Positions 6,740 to 15,306 of a DNA stretch of 64,000 nt are shown here, one piece after another. The position numbers and the translations under genes were made by a program. The stretch spans positions 1 to 64,000 of the forward strand of contig NZ_BAYD01000055.1 of the NCBI RefSeq assembly GCF_000685075.1. Reading direction: 5' to 3'. Every line of letters begins with the position of its first letter. Positions within the stretch are counted from its first letter, which is position 1. The stretch comes from Paraburkholderia oxyphila NBRC 105797 (GTDB lineage Bacteria; Pseudomonadota; Gammaproteobacteria; Burkholderiales; Burkholderiaceae). The notes under the pieces are model-generated. The model saw only the letters and a list, made by a program, of their open reading frames with translations, searched no databases and had not been told where the DNA came from.

Positions 6740-7066
6740 TCACTCTGCCTGCGCCTGTGTCTGCGTCACCTGCTGCGTCGGGGACGCCGTAGGTGACCCA
6801 AGGCAGTCGTGACGATAGAGGCTGCTGAGCCGTTCCTGAGCCGCCTGAAGGTCGGACGGGTAATCGTTGTCCACGGCATGCTCCTGGTAGCCAACCAGCG
6901 AGAGGTCCTTCAGTTCCTGCATGAGTTCGCCATGCGTCACCTCGTGCGCGGGCCGCACGAACGGATAGCTGTGACAGGCGTGCGGCGTGAGCTGGGGTGC
7001 CGCGAACGCGCTCGCGCTTGCGACGCCAAGGAAAGGGATCAATGCGAACTTGAGCCAACGCTTCAT
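6740..7066 (-). CDS. Small exported DUF4148-type protein
   Basis: A 108-residue protein with a signal peptide (MKRWLKFALIPFLGVASASAFA). The DUF4148-like core is recognisable from ELMQELKDLSLVGYQ and YPSDLQAAQERL, a pattern of abundant small periplasmic proteins of Burkholderiaceae with no established function. The last ~15 residues are a Gln/Thr-rich tail (TQQVTQTQAQAE). The ATG at 7066 has a strong GGAGGT; the longer frame upstream lacks one. It stands alone beside the origin. Confidence 0.85.
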   Translation of the reverse strand: MKRWLKFALIPFLGVASASAFAAPQLTPHACHSYPFVRPAHEVTHGELMQELKDLSLVGYQEHAVDNDYPSDLQAAQERLSSLYRHDCLGSPTASPTQQVTQTQAQAE

Positions 7067-7642
7067 GGTGACCTCCGACTGTCTATGGACGAATGCGTCG
7101 GCACGGGTGCCGACGAACCAGCGACACGCCGGCGATGCAGAACGACATCGCACCCATGGCATGCCAACGAGCGTCGAGCATAAGCAGCGGGCAGATCTGG
7201 AAAGCGCTCAACAGGATGAAACAACTTTCATCGATGCAACGGGCCCGGTGAACGCGATGGGCCCAACCGTTCGCGCCGTCGTCAGACGCATGCGATGGCG
7301 GTGCCCTTCAAACCCACGCCTCGCAATTCCGCACCTCTTCGCGTTGGTCCGAATTGACAAACTGACAGCCAGCCGTCATCGGCCGGTAAGAACATGACCC
7401 GCTCTTCATCGTGCTGATGCCGTTGCAGCGCATCGCCCCCCCTATCATGGCAAGGCGCGCGTATTGGTCCATGGTGGGTCCTCAATGGGTCGTCGCCGCG
7501 CGCATCGTTCATCGTCGGCGGGGTTAGCCATCGGGAGAGTCATGTCAGTCAGCGAAATCACGGCGCACCTGCATCAAACTTCGCCGCGGCGCGGGTGCGG
7601 CATGGAGCCTTGCGCCCTACCGCAGCCGGTGCGAGGCGCACA
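7067..7642. other. Gene-free stretch upstream of the first sensor kinase
   Basis: About 575 bases with no supported gene, repeat or clear promoter. It separates the leftward DUF4148-type gene from the rightward sensor-kinase cluster and presumably holds both promoters. Confidence 0.4.
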
Positions 7643-9196
7643 ATGAACCTGCCAGGCTGGGTGGCGGGCCGCACAGGCGCGTTCGTTCCCGAGGCACCGC
7701 CGGTGCGGGCGCAGGCGGGCGATATTGGACACGACCGCTGGCAGACCACGACCTTCCGCTGGTTCGCCGCCTACGCGGCGATCTTTTCGGTGTCGTTCAT
7801 GGTGCTGCTGGGCTTCATCCAGTATTCGGTGACCCACGCGATGATCCGCGAGACCGACAGCGGCCTGCGCTGGCAACTGCGTTACTTCGACTCGCGCAGC
7901 GACGCGTCGCTCGGCGCCGCCATCGACGCGCGGCTGCGTCGCGAAAACCGACGCCAGAACTTCTACGGCCTGTTCTCCGCCGATGGCCACTGGATCGCCG
8001 GCGACATCCATGCCATGCCGGCCGAACTCGCGCTCGACCCCTGGGGCCGCTCGCACGAGCACGTGCGCGGGCAAACCATGATGCTCGACATCGGCGCTGC
8101 GCAGCCGCCGCTGCGCGCGATGGGCGAAGTGCGCGCGGACGGTTCGCGCCTCGTCGTGGCGCGCACGCTGTCCGATGTGCGCCACGTGCACGGCGAGCTG
8201 TTGAAGGCGCTATATGGAGGCGGCCTGTTGTGCCTGTGCGGCAGTCTCTGCGCCGGGCTGCTGCTGAGCATGAGGCAGATCCGTCGCGTGGCGGAGATTC
8301 GCCGCGCGACCGGCCGCATCGCCGGCGGCGATCTCGGCGAGCGGCTACCCGTTGCGGGCCGCGACGAGCTCGATATGCTGGCCCATCTCGTCAACCGCAT
8401 GCTCGACGAAGTCGAGCGGCTGATGGGCGAGGTCAAGAGCGCGTGCGATGGCATCGCGCACGACCTGCGCACGCCGCTCACGCGGCTGCGTCTGCGCCTT
8501 TCACATGCGGCCGACGCACTAGAGCGGCGCGGCGAGCCCGCGATGGCCGCCGTGCTCGTGAGCGCGCGCGAGGAAGCCGACACCGTACTCGAGCGCTTCT
8601 CTGCACTCCTGCGCATCTCCGAGATTGGCGCAATCAAACGGCGCAGCGCGTTCGCGCCGGTGGCGCTTGCCGATCTCGTCACCGAGCTGTGCGAACTCTA
8701 CGCCCCGCTCGCCGAAGAAAAGGCGATCGAGCTAAGCATCGCGCTGGCCGACGTTGCACCTGTTGACGCCGACCGTGCGTTGCTCTTCGAAGCCTTCAGC
8801 AATCTGCTCGATAACGCGATCAAGTTCGCTCCCCACGGCGGCACGGTGCGCGTCGCGCTGCACGCGACCTATGCGGGCGCGCAATTCAGCGTCACCGACA
8901 ATGGCCCCGGCATCGCGCCCGAAGAGCGCGATGCGGTGCTCGGCCGCTACTACCGCAGCGACGCAGCCCGCCATGTGCCGGGTACGGGCCTCGGACTCGG
9001 GATCGTCGCCGCGGTCTTGAGGCTGCACGACTACCGGCTCGCCATCGGCGCGGCGGTGCCCGACTTTGCGCCCGCCTTCGCACCCGAGTCCGCTCATGGC
9101 GCCGCGCCAGGCGCAGCCGGGCACGCGAGCACGGGCACGACCGTGACCATCGACTGCTGGCCTGCTCATTCCTGGCACAACACGCGTTATCAATGA
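7643..9196 (+). CDS. Sensor histidine kinase 1 (HAMP/HisKA/HATPase)
   Basis: Inner-membrane sensor kinase of 517 residues. Two membrane helices (about 40-62 and 190-210) flank a ~125-residue periplasmic sensor. A HAMP linker follows, then the H-box IAHDLRTPL (His about 273), the N-box FEAFSNLLDNAIKFAP, and the ATP loops DNGPGIAP and GTGLGLGI. All catalytic motifs are intact. The ATG at 7643 is preceded by GAGGC; an earlier ATG has no better site. Its stop overlaps the next gene by four bases (ATGA). It is a close paralogue of the kinase at 10768, yet its direct partner has a receiver without a phospho-acceptor. Confidence 0.92.
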   Translation: MNLPGWVAGRTGAFVPEAPPVRAQAGDIGHDRWQTTTFRWFAAYAAIFSVSFMVLLGFIQYSVTHAMIRETDSGLRWQLRYFDSRSDASLGAAIDARLRRENRRQNFYGLFSADGHWIAGDIHAMPAELALDPWGRSHEHVRGQTMMLDIGAAQPPLRAMGEVRADGSRLVVARTLSDVRHVHGELLKALYGGGLLCLCGSLCAGLLLSMRQIRRVAEIRRATGRIAGGDLGERLPVAGRDELDMLAHLVNRMLDEVERLMGEVKSACDGIAHDLRTPLTRLRLRLSHAADALERRGEPAMAAVLVSAREEADTVLERFSALLRISEIGAIKRRSAFAPVALADLVTELCELYAPLAEEKAIELSIALADVAPVDADRALLFEAFSNLLDNAIKFAPHGGTVRVALHATYAGAQFSVTDNGPGIAPEERDAVLGRYYRSDAARHVPGTGLGLGIVAAVLRLHDYRLAIGAAVPDFAPAFAPESAHGAAPGAAGHASTGTTVTIDCWPAHSWHNTRYQ

Positions 9197-9882
9197 GAGT
9201 CCTGCTGTGCTCCTCCTCCGACGCGGAGCGGAGCTATCTATACAAGGCGCTGAGCGAGAGCCTCAATAGCGTCGAGGTTGCCGACAACCTTCAGTACGCC
9301 GCCTACCTCGCCTCCCAGGAGCCGTTCGACACGGTGATCCTGTGCACCAGCGGTGCGAACGCGCACGATGGTTTCACCGATGTGCTCGGCTCGTTCACGC
9401 GTCTGCCCGACGCGCCGGCGATCGTCGTCGCGCTCACGCGCGCGACACCCGCCGACTGCGCGCAACTGTTGCGCGCGGGCGCCGACGCCTGCTTCGTGCA
9501 GCCCTGGTCGATTCTCGAGATCCAGGAGCGCATGCTCGCGCTGCGGCGCACCGCGCTTGCCCAGGCGGGGCCGTGTGCGGCGCGGCTCGATCCGCTCACG
9601 CGTGACCTGGTCGTCGATGAGCGGCGCATCTCGCTTACCACGCGCGAATATCTGCTGGTGGAATGCTTGCTGCGCCACGCGAATGCGCCGGTCGCGCGCG
9701 AGCAGTTGATCCGCTATGCGTGGCCCGAGAAAGGCGACGTCGAGCCTTCGAGCGTCAATCTCGTGGTGTCGCGGCTGCGCCGCAAGCTCATTACGCACGG
9801 CGCGCGCGCGCAGATCGAGACCATCAACCGCTACGGCTACCAGCTCGATTTGCGCGCCGATCCCGCGCGTGGCGCCGAATGA
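9193..9882 (+). CDS. OmpR-type regulator with degenerate receiver (1)
   Basis: A 229-residue protein with an N-terminal receiver-like fold and a C-terminal OmpR/PhoB winged helix (LTTREYLLVECLLRHAN, SSVNLVVSRLRRKL, INRYGYQL). The receiver has lost its phosphorylation chemistry: the acidic pocket is Ser-Ser-Ser (7-9), the phospho-acceptor position is Cys51 (VILCTSG) and the conserved Lys is Gln103 (VQPW). It therefore probably binds DNA without phosphorylation, or is controlled by protein contacts. It is translationally coupled to the kinase before it and paralogous to the regulator at 12261. Confidence 0.9.
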   Translation: MRVLLCSSSDAERSYLYKALSESLNSVEVADNLQYAAYLASQEPFDTVILCTSGANAHDGFTDVLGSFTRLPDAPAIVVALTRATPADCAQLLRAGADACFVQPWSILEIQERMLALRRTALAQAGPCAARLDPLTRDLVVDERRISLTTREYLLVECLLRHANAPVAREQLIRYAWPEKGDVEPSSVNLVVSRLRRKLITHGARAQIETINRYGYQLDLRADPARGAE

Positions 9883-10077
9883 CGGTGCCAGGCGCCGCCG
9901 CGCCAGGCCGCGGCCCGCAAGATAACTGAAAGCATGCGGTGCATGGCCAAAGCGTTGGCAGGCGTTTGCAAACCTAAATTTAATTTCATGAAAGCAGGCG
10001 CGGCACGGCGGCCTTACGACGGTAAACTTGCACTTCGAAAGAGGCCGCGCATGTGACGCGCGGCGGAGTGCGAGGAA

Positions 10078-10761
10078 ATGAGCCAGGTGCGCGTATTGAC
10101 GGTGGAAGACGATGCCGTCACAGCCAATGAAATTGTCAGTGAACTGACGCAACGCGGCTTTGCCGTCGATTGGGTCGACAACGGCCGCGACGGCATGGCG
10201 CGCGCGATGAGCGACGAATACGACGCCATCACGCTCGACCGCATGCTGCCGGGCGTCGACGGCCTGTCGATCCTCACGGCCATGCGCACGGTCGGCATCC
10301 AGACGCCGGTGCTGATGCTGAGCGCGCTCGGCGACGTCGACGAGCGCGTGCGCGGCCTGCGCGCGGGCGGCGACGACTACCTCACAAAGCCTTTCGACCC
10401 CGAGGAGCTCACCGCGCGCCTCGAGGTGCTGCTGCGCCGCCGCCAGGGCGCGAGCGTCGCGCGCGAGACCGCGCTGCGCGTGGGGCCGCTCGAGCTCGAC
10501 CTCATCTCCCGCAAGGTGCGCCGCGACGGCGAAGAAGTCGCGCTCCTGCCCACCGAATACCGCGTGCTCGAATTCATGATGCGCCACGCGGGCAAGACCA
10601 TCACGCGCACCATGCTGTTCGAGGCGGTCTGGGGCTACCACTTCGATCCGGGCACCAACCTGATCGACGTGCACATGGGCCGCCTGCGCAAGAAAATCGA
10701 TCCGCCGGGCGTGCCGCCGCTGATCCAGACGGTGCGTGGCTCCGGCTACATTCTCGGATAA
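10078..10761 (+). CDS. OmpR-family response regulator with intact receiver
   Basis: A 227-residue response regulator. The acidic pocket VEDD, phospho-acceptor Asp54 (TLDRMLPGVDG), switch Ser (LSALGD) and Lys104 (TKPF) are all present, followed by a winged helix ending TVRGSGYILG. Six bases separate it from the next kinase, so the two form a classical pair. It is the only phosphorylatable regulator in the five-gene cluster and may serve both kinases. The regulator at 23575 is a close relative in which this Asp is Glu. Confidence 0.93.
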   Translation: MSQVRVLTVEDDAVTANEIVSELTQRGFAVDWVDNGRDGMARAMSDEYDAITLDRMLPGVDGLSILTAMRTVGIQTPVLMLSALGDVDERVRGLRAGGDDYLTKPFDPEELTARLEVLLRRRQGASVARETALRVGPLELDLISRKVRRDGEEVALLPTEYRVLEFMMRHAGKTITRTMLFEAVWGYHFDPGTNLIDVHMGRLRKKIDPPGVPPLIQTVRGSGYILG

Positions 10762-10767
10762 TCCCGC

Positions 10768-12216
10768 GTGACGAGCCGTCCCTCCTCCTCCGCGCCCGCG
10801 ATCCCGCGCCGGCGCTGGCACACCACGACGTTTCGCTGGTTGTGCGCCTACACCGCGCTGTTCGGCGTGTTCCTCACGCTGCTGGTCGGCTCCATCGCGT
10901 GGGTCGCGACCACTTCGATCGAGCACGACGCCGACACCATCATGGGCTGGCAGCTCATCTACTTCGACTCGATTCCCGATGCGCAACTGCCCGCCGCGAT
11001 CTATCAGCGGCTCGAGCACGAGCGCATGCACGTGAACTACTACGGCCTCTTCACGAACGACGGCCGCTACGTGGCCGGCGACATCCTCGAGGCGCCGCCG
11101 AACCTCGCCTATAACCGCGCGGGCTCGACGCTCAAGCATGTCCTGAAGCCCAACGATCAACAGCAGTCGCCGATCGTGCGCATCGTGGGCGAGGTGCGCC
11201 CCAATGGCATGCACCTGGTCGTCGCGCGCGACATGACGAGCGTGCTGCGCATCCGCGAGATCGTGGTGCGCGCGCTGTCGCTCGGGGCGGTGCTCGCGCT
11301 GTGCGCCGCGCTCGCGGGCGGTTTGGTGCTCGGCATGCGGCAGATCCGGCGCGTGCGCGAGATCCGCCGCGTCACGCAGTGCATCGCGCGCGGCGACCTC
11401 GACCGGCGCCTGCCCGTGGGCGGCGACGACGAACTCGACATGCTCGCGCATCTCGTGAACCACATGCTCGACGAGGTCGAGCGCTTGATGGGCGAGGTCA
11501 AGGGCGCGTGCGATGGCATTGCGCACGACCTGCGCACGCCGCTCGTGCATCTGCATACGCTGCTTGCGCGCGTGGCCGAACGCGAGAGCCTGCGTGGCGA
11601 CGAAGCGGGCGCGGACCTCGTCGAGCGCGCGCGCGTCGAGACAGGCCAGTTGCTCGAGCGTTTTCGCGCGATGCTGCGCATCTCCGAGATCGGCACGCTG
11701 CATCGTCGCGGCGGCTTTGCGACCGTCGACCTGCAGGCGCTCGTGCAGGAGCTGGCCGAACTCTACGAACCCCTTGCCGAAAGCCGCGAGATCGAATGGC
11801 GCGTGAGCATCGCGCCTGTCAGCGAGATTCACGGCGACCGTGCGCTGCTCTTCGAAGCCTTCAGCAACCTCATCGACAACGCCATCAAGTTCGCGCCCGA
11901 GCATGACGGGATCGTCAGCGTGACCTTGCGCGGCACGGCGCTCGGGCCGCTGCTCGAAGTGGCCGACAACGGCCCGGGCATCGCGCCGGGCGAGCGCGCC
12001 GCCGTACTGCAGCGCTTCTATCGGGGCGACGCCGTGCGCCATATAGCAGGCTCGGGGCTGGGCTTGAGCGTCGTGGCGGCGGTCATGCGCGTGCACGACT
12101 TCACGCTGCGCATGGACGACGCGAGTGACCTCGCGAAGGCCGCGAACGAAGCGAATCAAGCGGGCGGCCCAGGCGCACGCATGAGCGTCGAATGCTGGCC
12201 GCGCGCGCTCACCTGA
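10768..12216 (+). CDS. Sensor histidine kinase 2 (HAMP/HisKA/HATPase)
   Basis: Inner-membrane sensor kinase of 482 residues, paralogous to the kinase at 7643 along its length. Membrane helices are about 24-46 and 168-190, with a periplasmic segment between. The H-box is IAHDLRTPL (His about 253), then FEAFSNLIDNAIKFAP, DNGPGIAP and GSGLGLSV. The start is GTG at 10768, six bases after the response-regulator stop. A degenerate-receiver regulator follows 44 bases downstream, so the order is regulator, kinase, pseudo-receiver regulator. Confidence 0.92.
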   Translation: MTSRPSSSAPAIPRRRWHTTTFRWLCAYTALFGVFLTLLVGSIAWVATTSIEHDADTIMGWQLIYFDSIPDAQLPAAIYQRLEHERMHVNYYGLFTNDGRYVAGDILEAPPNLAYNRAGSTLKHVLKPNDQQQSPIVRIVGEVRPNGMHLVVARDMTSVLRIREIVVRALSLGAVLALCAALAGGLVLGMRQIRRVREIRRVTQCIARGDLDRRLPVGGDDELDMLAHLVNHMLDEVERLMGEVKGACDGIAHDLRTPLVHLHTLLARVAERESLRGDEAGADLVERARVETGQLLERFRAMLRISEIGTLHRRGGFATVDLQALVQELAELYEPLAESREIEWRVSIAPVSEIHGDRALLFEAFSNLIDNAIKFAPEHDGIVSVTLRGTALGPLLEVADNGPGIAPGERAAVLQRFYRGDAVRHIAGSGLGLSVVAAVMRVHDFTLRMDDASDLAKAANEANQAGGPGARMSVECWPRALT

Positions 12217-12260
12217 GCGGGACAAACTGGGGCAAACCGAGCCAACCCACACACGAGCCT

Positions 12261-12956
12261 ATGCGCATACTCCTTATCTCGCCATGCCATGCCGAAGGCG
12301 CATGGCTGCAAAAGGCCCTGCAGGAAAGCGCCCACAGCCTGCAACGCGCGCACGAGCTGCGCGACGGCGTCTATCTCGCGGGCGAAGAGCCTTTCGATGC
12401 GGTAATCGCCGTCGCGCTCGACGGCGCCTTGCTGCCCGAGCTGCTGGCCTTGCTGCCCGGCCTCGCCAAGGCGACGAACGGTGCGACCATCATCGCGGTG
12501 CTCGGCATCGAAGCCGGCGCGCACGAGCGCTCGGAGCTGCTGCGCGCGGGCGCCGATGCGTGTTTTCGCTATCCGTTCTCGTTCATCGAAATGCACGAGC
12601 GCATGCTCGCGCTGCTGCGCACCGGCACGACTGTCGCGCCGCCATCCGGGGAAGGCGCCGCCGTGGCGCCGCTGCTCGACGCGAGCACGCGCGAGATCGT
12701 GGAAGGCGCGCGGCGCGCGGAACTCACGCGCCGCGAATACCTGCTCATCGAATGCCTGCTGCGCCAGGCCAACATGCCCGTGCCGCGCGACCAGATGATC
12801 CGCTACGCGTGGCCCGAGAAAGACGATATCGATCCGTCGACCGTGAACCTCGTCGTCTCGCGGTTGCGCCGCAAGCTCGAGCGCGAGGCCATTGAAGTGC
12901 GCATCGAGACCATCAGCCGTTACGGCTATCAAATCACGCTTCCCAAGCCGGCTTGA
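12261..12956 (+). CDS. OmpR-type regulator with degenerate receiver (2)
   Basis: A 231-residue paralogue of the regulator at 9193, with an intact C-terminal winged helix (LTRREYLLIECLLRQAN, STVNLVVSRLRRKL, ISRYGYQI). The receiver lacks the acidic pocket (Ser7-Pro8-Cys9), the phospho-acceptor (Val51), the switch Thr (Gly82) and the Lys (Tyr104), so phosphorylation is not expected. The same pattern in both paralogues, with DNA-binding halves well kept, argues that loss of the active site is old and functional rather than decay. The ATG at 12261 is chosen because MRILL matches the start of the receiver; its ribosome site is weak. Confidence 0.88.
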   Translation: MRILLISPCHAEGAWLQKALQESAHSLQRAHELRDGVYLAGEEPFDAVIAVALDGALLPELLALLPGLAKATNGATIIAVLGIEAGAHERSELLRAGADACFRYPFSFIEMHERMLALLRTGTTVAPPSGEGAAVAPLLDASTREIVEGARRAELTRREYLLIECLLRQANMPVPRDQMIRYAWPEKDDIDPSTVNLVVSRLRRKLEREAIEVRIETISRYGYQITLPKPA

Positions 12957-13028
12957 ATGTCACGTGAGTGTCACCTGAGCGCGCGTCACGCGCAGCGCTC
13001 AGGTAACGCGTCATGCGCTGCACGCCGA

Positions 13029-13046
13029 AGGTAACCGTTTGTGGGA
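13029..13046 (-). repeat. Isolated iteron-like sequence
   Basis: AGGTAACCGTTTGTGGGA matches the minus-strand origin iteron with one mismatch in the 12 fixed positions. It lies 6.4 kb from the array, in the intergenic space after the regulator cluster. One such match by chance is possible. Confidence 0.35.
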
Positions 13047-13088
13047 TTTCAGGTCACATGCGCGGCAACGTGCGTGTACCTGTCGCGC

Positions 13089-13123
13089 AAAAAACAGCAA
13101 CGGCACGCGCATGGCGTGCCGTT
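13089..13123 (-). terminator. Terminator of the small exported protein gene at 13169
   Basis: AACGGCACGC (13099-13108) pairs with GCGTGCCGTT (13114-13123). On the minus strand it is followed by GCTG and a six-T run. Confidence 0.8.
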
Positions 13124-13168
13124 CTCCTGTGACCTGCTTGCGGGCTGCGCGCGAGGCGCAGCAAGGCT

Positions 13169-13444
13169 TCAGTGTGCGTAGAGGGTGGAATTCAGGTACG
13201 CGAGCTGACCGTCCTGCTCCGCCTGCACGAGTTCGTGATAGACCTGCGCGCGCGTCTTCGGGGCGACCTGCACACCATCGGGCGCTACCCAACCGCCTTG
13301 CTCGAAAGCCGTGGCCGTGTTGTTCATGGCGACCGTCGTGGTGTTGGCCGGGTAGGTGTTTTGCGCTGGGGCCGTGGTTTGAGCGAAAGCGGACGTGGTG
13401 ACAACGGCGCCGGCGAGAGCTGCAACGATCATGAGCGACTTCAT
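13169..13444 (-). CDS. Small exported protein with NSTLYAH C-terminus
   Basis: A 91-residue protein with signal peptide (MKSLMIVAALAGAVVTTSAFA). The mature part has a Thr/Asn/Ala-rich spacer and then the conserved block TRAQVYHELVQAEQDGQL ending LNSTLYAH. The same block occurs in the protein at 50113, so the two belong to one family related to DUF4148 proteins. The ATG has GGAGGAT at good spacing. A terminator follows. Function is unknown; periplasmic location is inferred. Confidence 0.85.
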   Translation of the reverse strand: MKSLMIVAALAGAVVTTSAFAQTTAPAQNTYPANTTTVAMNNTATAFEQGGWVAPDGVQVAPKTRAQVYHELVQAEQDGQLAYLNSTLYAH

Positions 13445-13620
13445 GGAACTATCCTCCAGAGAACATATTTGGTTGGCCGGTTAGCGAATGCGATAAATCG
13501 CATCCCGGTATTGAGAGAATAGTTAGGTCAGCCTATCGAACCCGATGCAGGAATATGAAGAAATGTTTATCGAGGCGCGAGAATTCGTTGAATGAAGACC
13601 GTCATCCCGCGCCGCCGCGC

Positions 13621-14031
13621 CTAGCGGCAGGGGAATGTGCCGATCAGCGCCTTGTAGATGACCGCGCCGGTGGGTTCGAGAACGTATTGAAGGTGACCTT
13701 TCATCCAGGCCACGATCGCGTTGAGCTGTTCCTTGCGCGGGAGATTGGACGGGACGCAGTAGCGCGGCGGCTGCTTGTCGATCAGGGTCTGAACCAGCGC
13801 GCCATTGGTGTAGCCCGCGAGATACATGACGCAGGCGTCGTGATTTTCCGGCTGTTGACAGACGCTCAGAAACACATCGGCCTGGTCTATCGAACGGGCC
13901 GGAGCGGCTGGGGCCGTCTGCGCTGCTTGTGCGGGGCGAGTGGCCTGGGCGGGCTGAGTGCTCTGAGCGGCCGCATGGCCGGCGCCAAGCGCGGCAATGA
14001 GTGCCAGCCCGGCAAGAAGAGGTTTGTTCAT
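13621..14031 (-). CDS. Rap1a/Tai-type immunity-like exported protein
   Basis: A 136-residue protein with a signal peptide and an Ala/Gln/Pro-rich linker, then a ~80-residue domain with four spaced cysteines and the pattern CVMYLAGYTNG, YCVPS, and a terminal FPC. This matches the Rap1a/Tai family, periplasmic proteins that neutralise type VI secretion amidases. No effector or secretion gene is nearby, and many such proteins in Burkholderia are of unproven function. The ribosome site is weak. Confidence 0.72.
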   Translation of the reverse strand: MNKPLLAGLALIAALGAGHAAAQSTQPAQATRPAQAAQTAPAAPARSIDQADVFLSVCQQPENHDACVMYLAGYTNGALVQTLIDKQPPRYCVPSNLPRKEQLNAIVAWMKGHLQYVLEPTGAVIYKALIGTFPCR

Positions 14032-14274
14032 TTGAGCGTGGGTGGAGAGATTCTGTAGGAGGAGTTCGGACGCCGCATCTGCACAGCGCGGTCGCGCCGG
14101 CCGTAAGCTTAGCGGCCGGGCGATCTCATAATTTGCTTTGCATCAAATGGGGTAAGGGCCGCCCACGCCCTTAGTCCTGTAACTGATTTGAATCCGAAAA
14201 CTCCATCGTTCTGATTTGCCTGGGCGCTTCGTAGAATCGGTTGAACTTTCCGCCACGACCTTCGATACGAACCT

Positions 14275-15234
14275 ATGAGCACACGCCGCGCATTTCTCAA
14301 ACTTTCGCTGGGTGCGGCTGCCGTCGCGCTGCCCGCCCTGAGCGCGCCTCGCGCCTTTGCGGCGGACGCCGCGCGCACCCTGCGCATTGGTAACCAGAAG
14401 GGCGCGCTGAGCCTCCTGAAGGGCCGTGGCACGCTCGAGCAGCGGCTCGCGCCGCTGGGCGTCAAGGTCACCTGGACGGAGTTCAACGCGGGCCCCGTGC
14501 AGCTGGAGGCGCTCAACGTGGGCTCGATCGATTTCGGTGACGTGGGCGAGGCGCCGCCCATCTTCGCGCAGGCTGCGGGCGCACCGCTCGCCTACGTGGC
14601 GGCCACGCTGCCGCGGCCGCAGTCGGAGGCGGTGCTCGTGCCGCGCAACTCGCCGCTGCGCGAGGTCGCCGATCTGAAGGGCAAGCGCGTCGCGTTCAAC
14701 CGGGGCAGCAACGTCCACTATTTCCTCGTGCAACTGCTGCGCAAGCACGGGCTCGATTACCGCGACGTCCATCCGGTGTTCCTCGCGCCGGCGGATGCGC
14801 GCGCGGCGTTCGAGAACGGCTCCATCGACGCCTGGGTCATCTGGGACCCGTTCTTCGCGGCCGCGCAGGCAAGCTTCGGCGCGCGCGTGCTCGCCGATGC
14901 GAGCGGCGTGGTGGTCAATCGCGGCTTTTACTTTTCGTCGCGCGATTACGCGAGCCAGAACCCCGACGTGATTCGCGTGGTGATCGAGGAGGTCGCCAAA
15001 ACGGACGAGTGGGGCAAGAACAATCGCGCGGCGTATGCCGCCGAGCTTGCGAAGCTCTGGGGGCTGCCCGCGCCCGTGGTCGCGCAGGCGGTCGACCGCA
15101 CGGCGTTCGGCACGGTGCCGATCACGAAGACCATCCTCGGCGAACAGCAGAAGATCGCCGATACCTTCCTCGATCTCGGCCTCGTGCCCAAGCGCGTGGA
15201 CGTTCTGCAAGCGGCCGCGCCAGGGCTCGCCTGA
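14275..15234 (+). CDS. ssuA: Sulfonate/aliphatic-sulfonate ABC transporter binding protein
   Basis: A 319-residue periplasmic solute-binding protein of the SsuA/NMT1-like group. A twin-arginine-type signal (RRAFLKLSLG) starts the protein. It then shows the family sequence RIGNQKGALSLLKGRGTLE, FNAGPVQLEALNVGSIDFG and GEAPPIFAQAAG. Alkanesulfonates or taurine-like sulfur sources are the likely ligands by family. No ssuB, ssuC or ssuD lies beside it, so it must use a membrane complex encoded elsewhere. The substrate is inferred. Confidence 0.85.
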   Translation: MSTRRAFLKLSLGAAAVALPALSAPRAFAADAARTLRIGNQKGALSLLKGRGTLEQRLAPLGVKVTWTEFNAGPVQLEALNVGSIDFGDVGEAPPIFAQAAGAPLAYVAATLPRPQSEAVLVPRNSPLREVADLKGKRVAFNRGSNVHYFLVQLLRKHGLDYRDVHPVFLAPADARAAFENGSIDAWVIWDPFFAAAQASFGARVLADASGVVVNRGFYFSSRDYASQNPDVIRVVIEEVAKTDEWGKNNRAAYAAELAKLWGLPAPVVAQAVDRTAFGTVPITKTILGEQQKIADTFLDLGLVPKRVDVLQAAAPGLA

Positions 15235-15306
15235 ACGCCGCCGATCGTCACCAGGGTCACCAGAGCCACCAGGCCAAGGCGCTTATAGCTGCGCCTCGCC
15301 AGACGC

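Noticed and set aside
9238..12252. Very long open frame on the minus strand through the sensor-kinase cluster
   Set aside because: It is the antisense shadow of four well-supported genes, produced by high GC content at third positions, with Arg/His/Ala-rich low-complexity translation.
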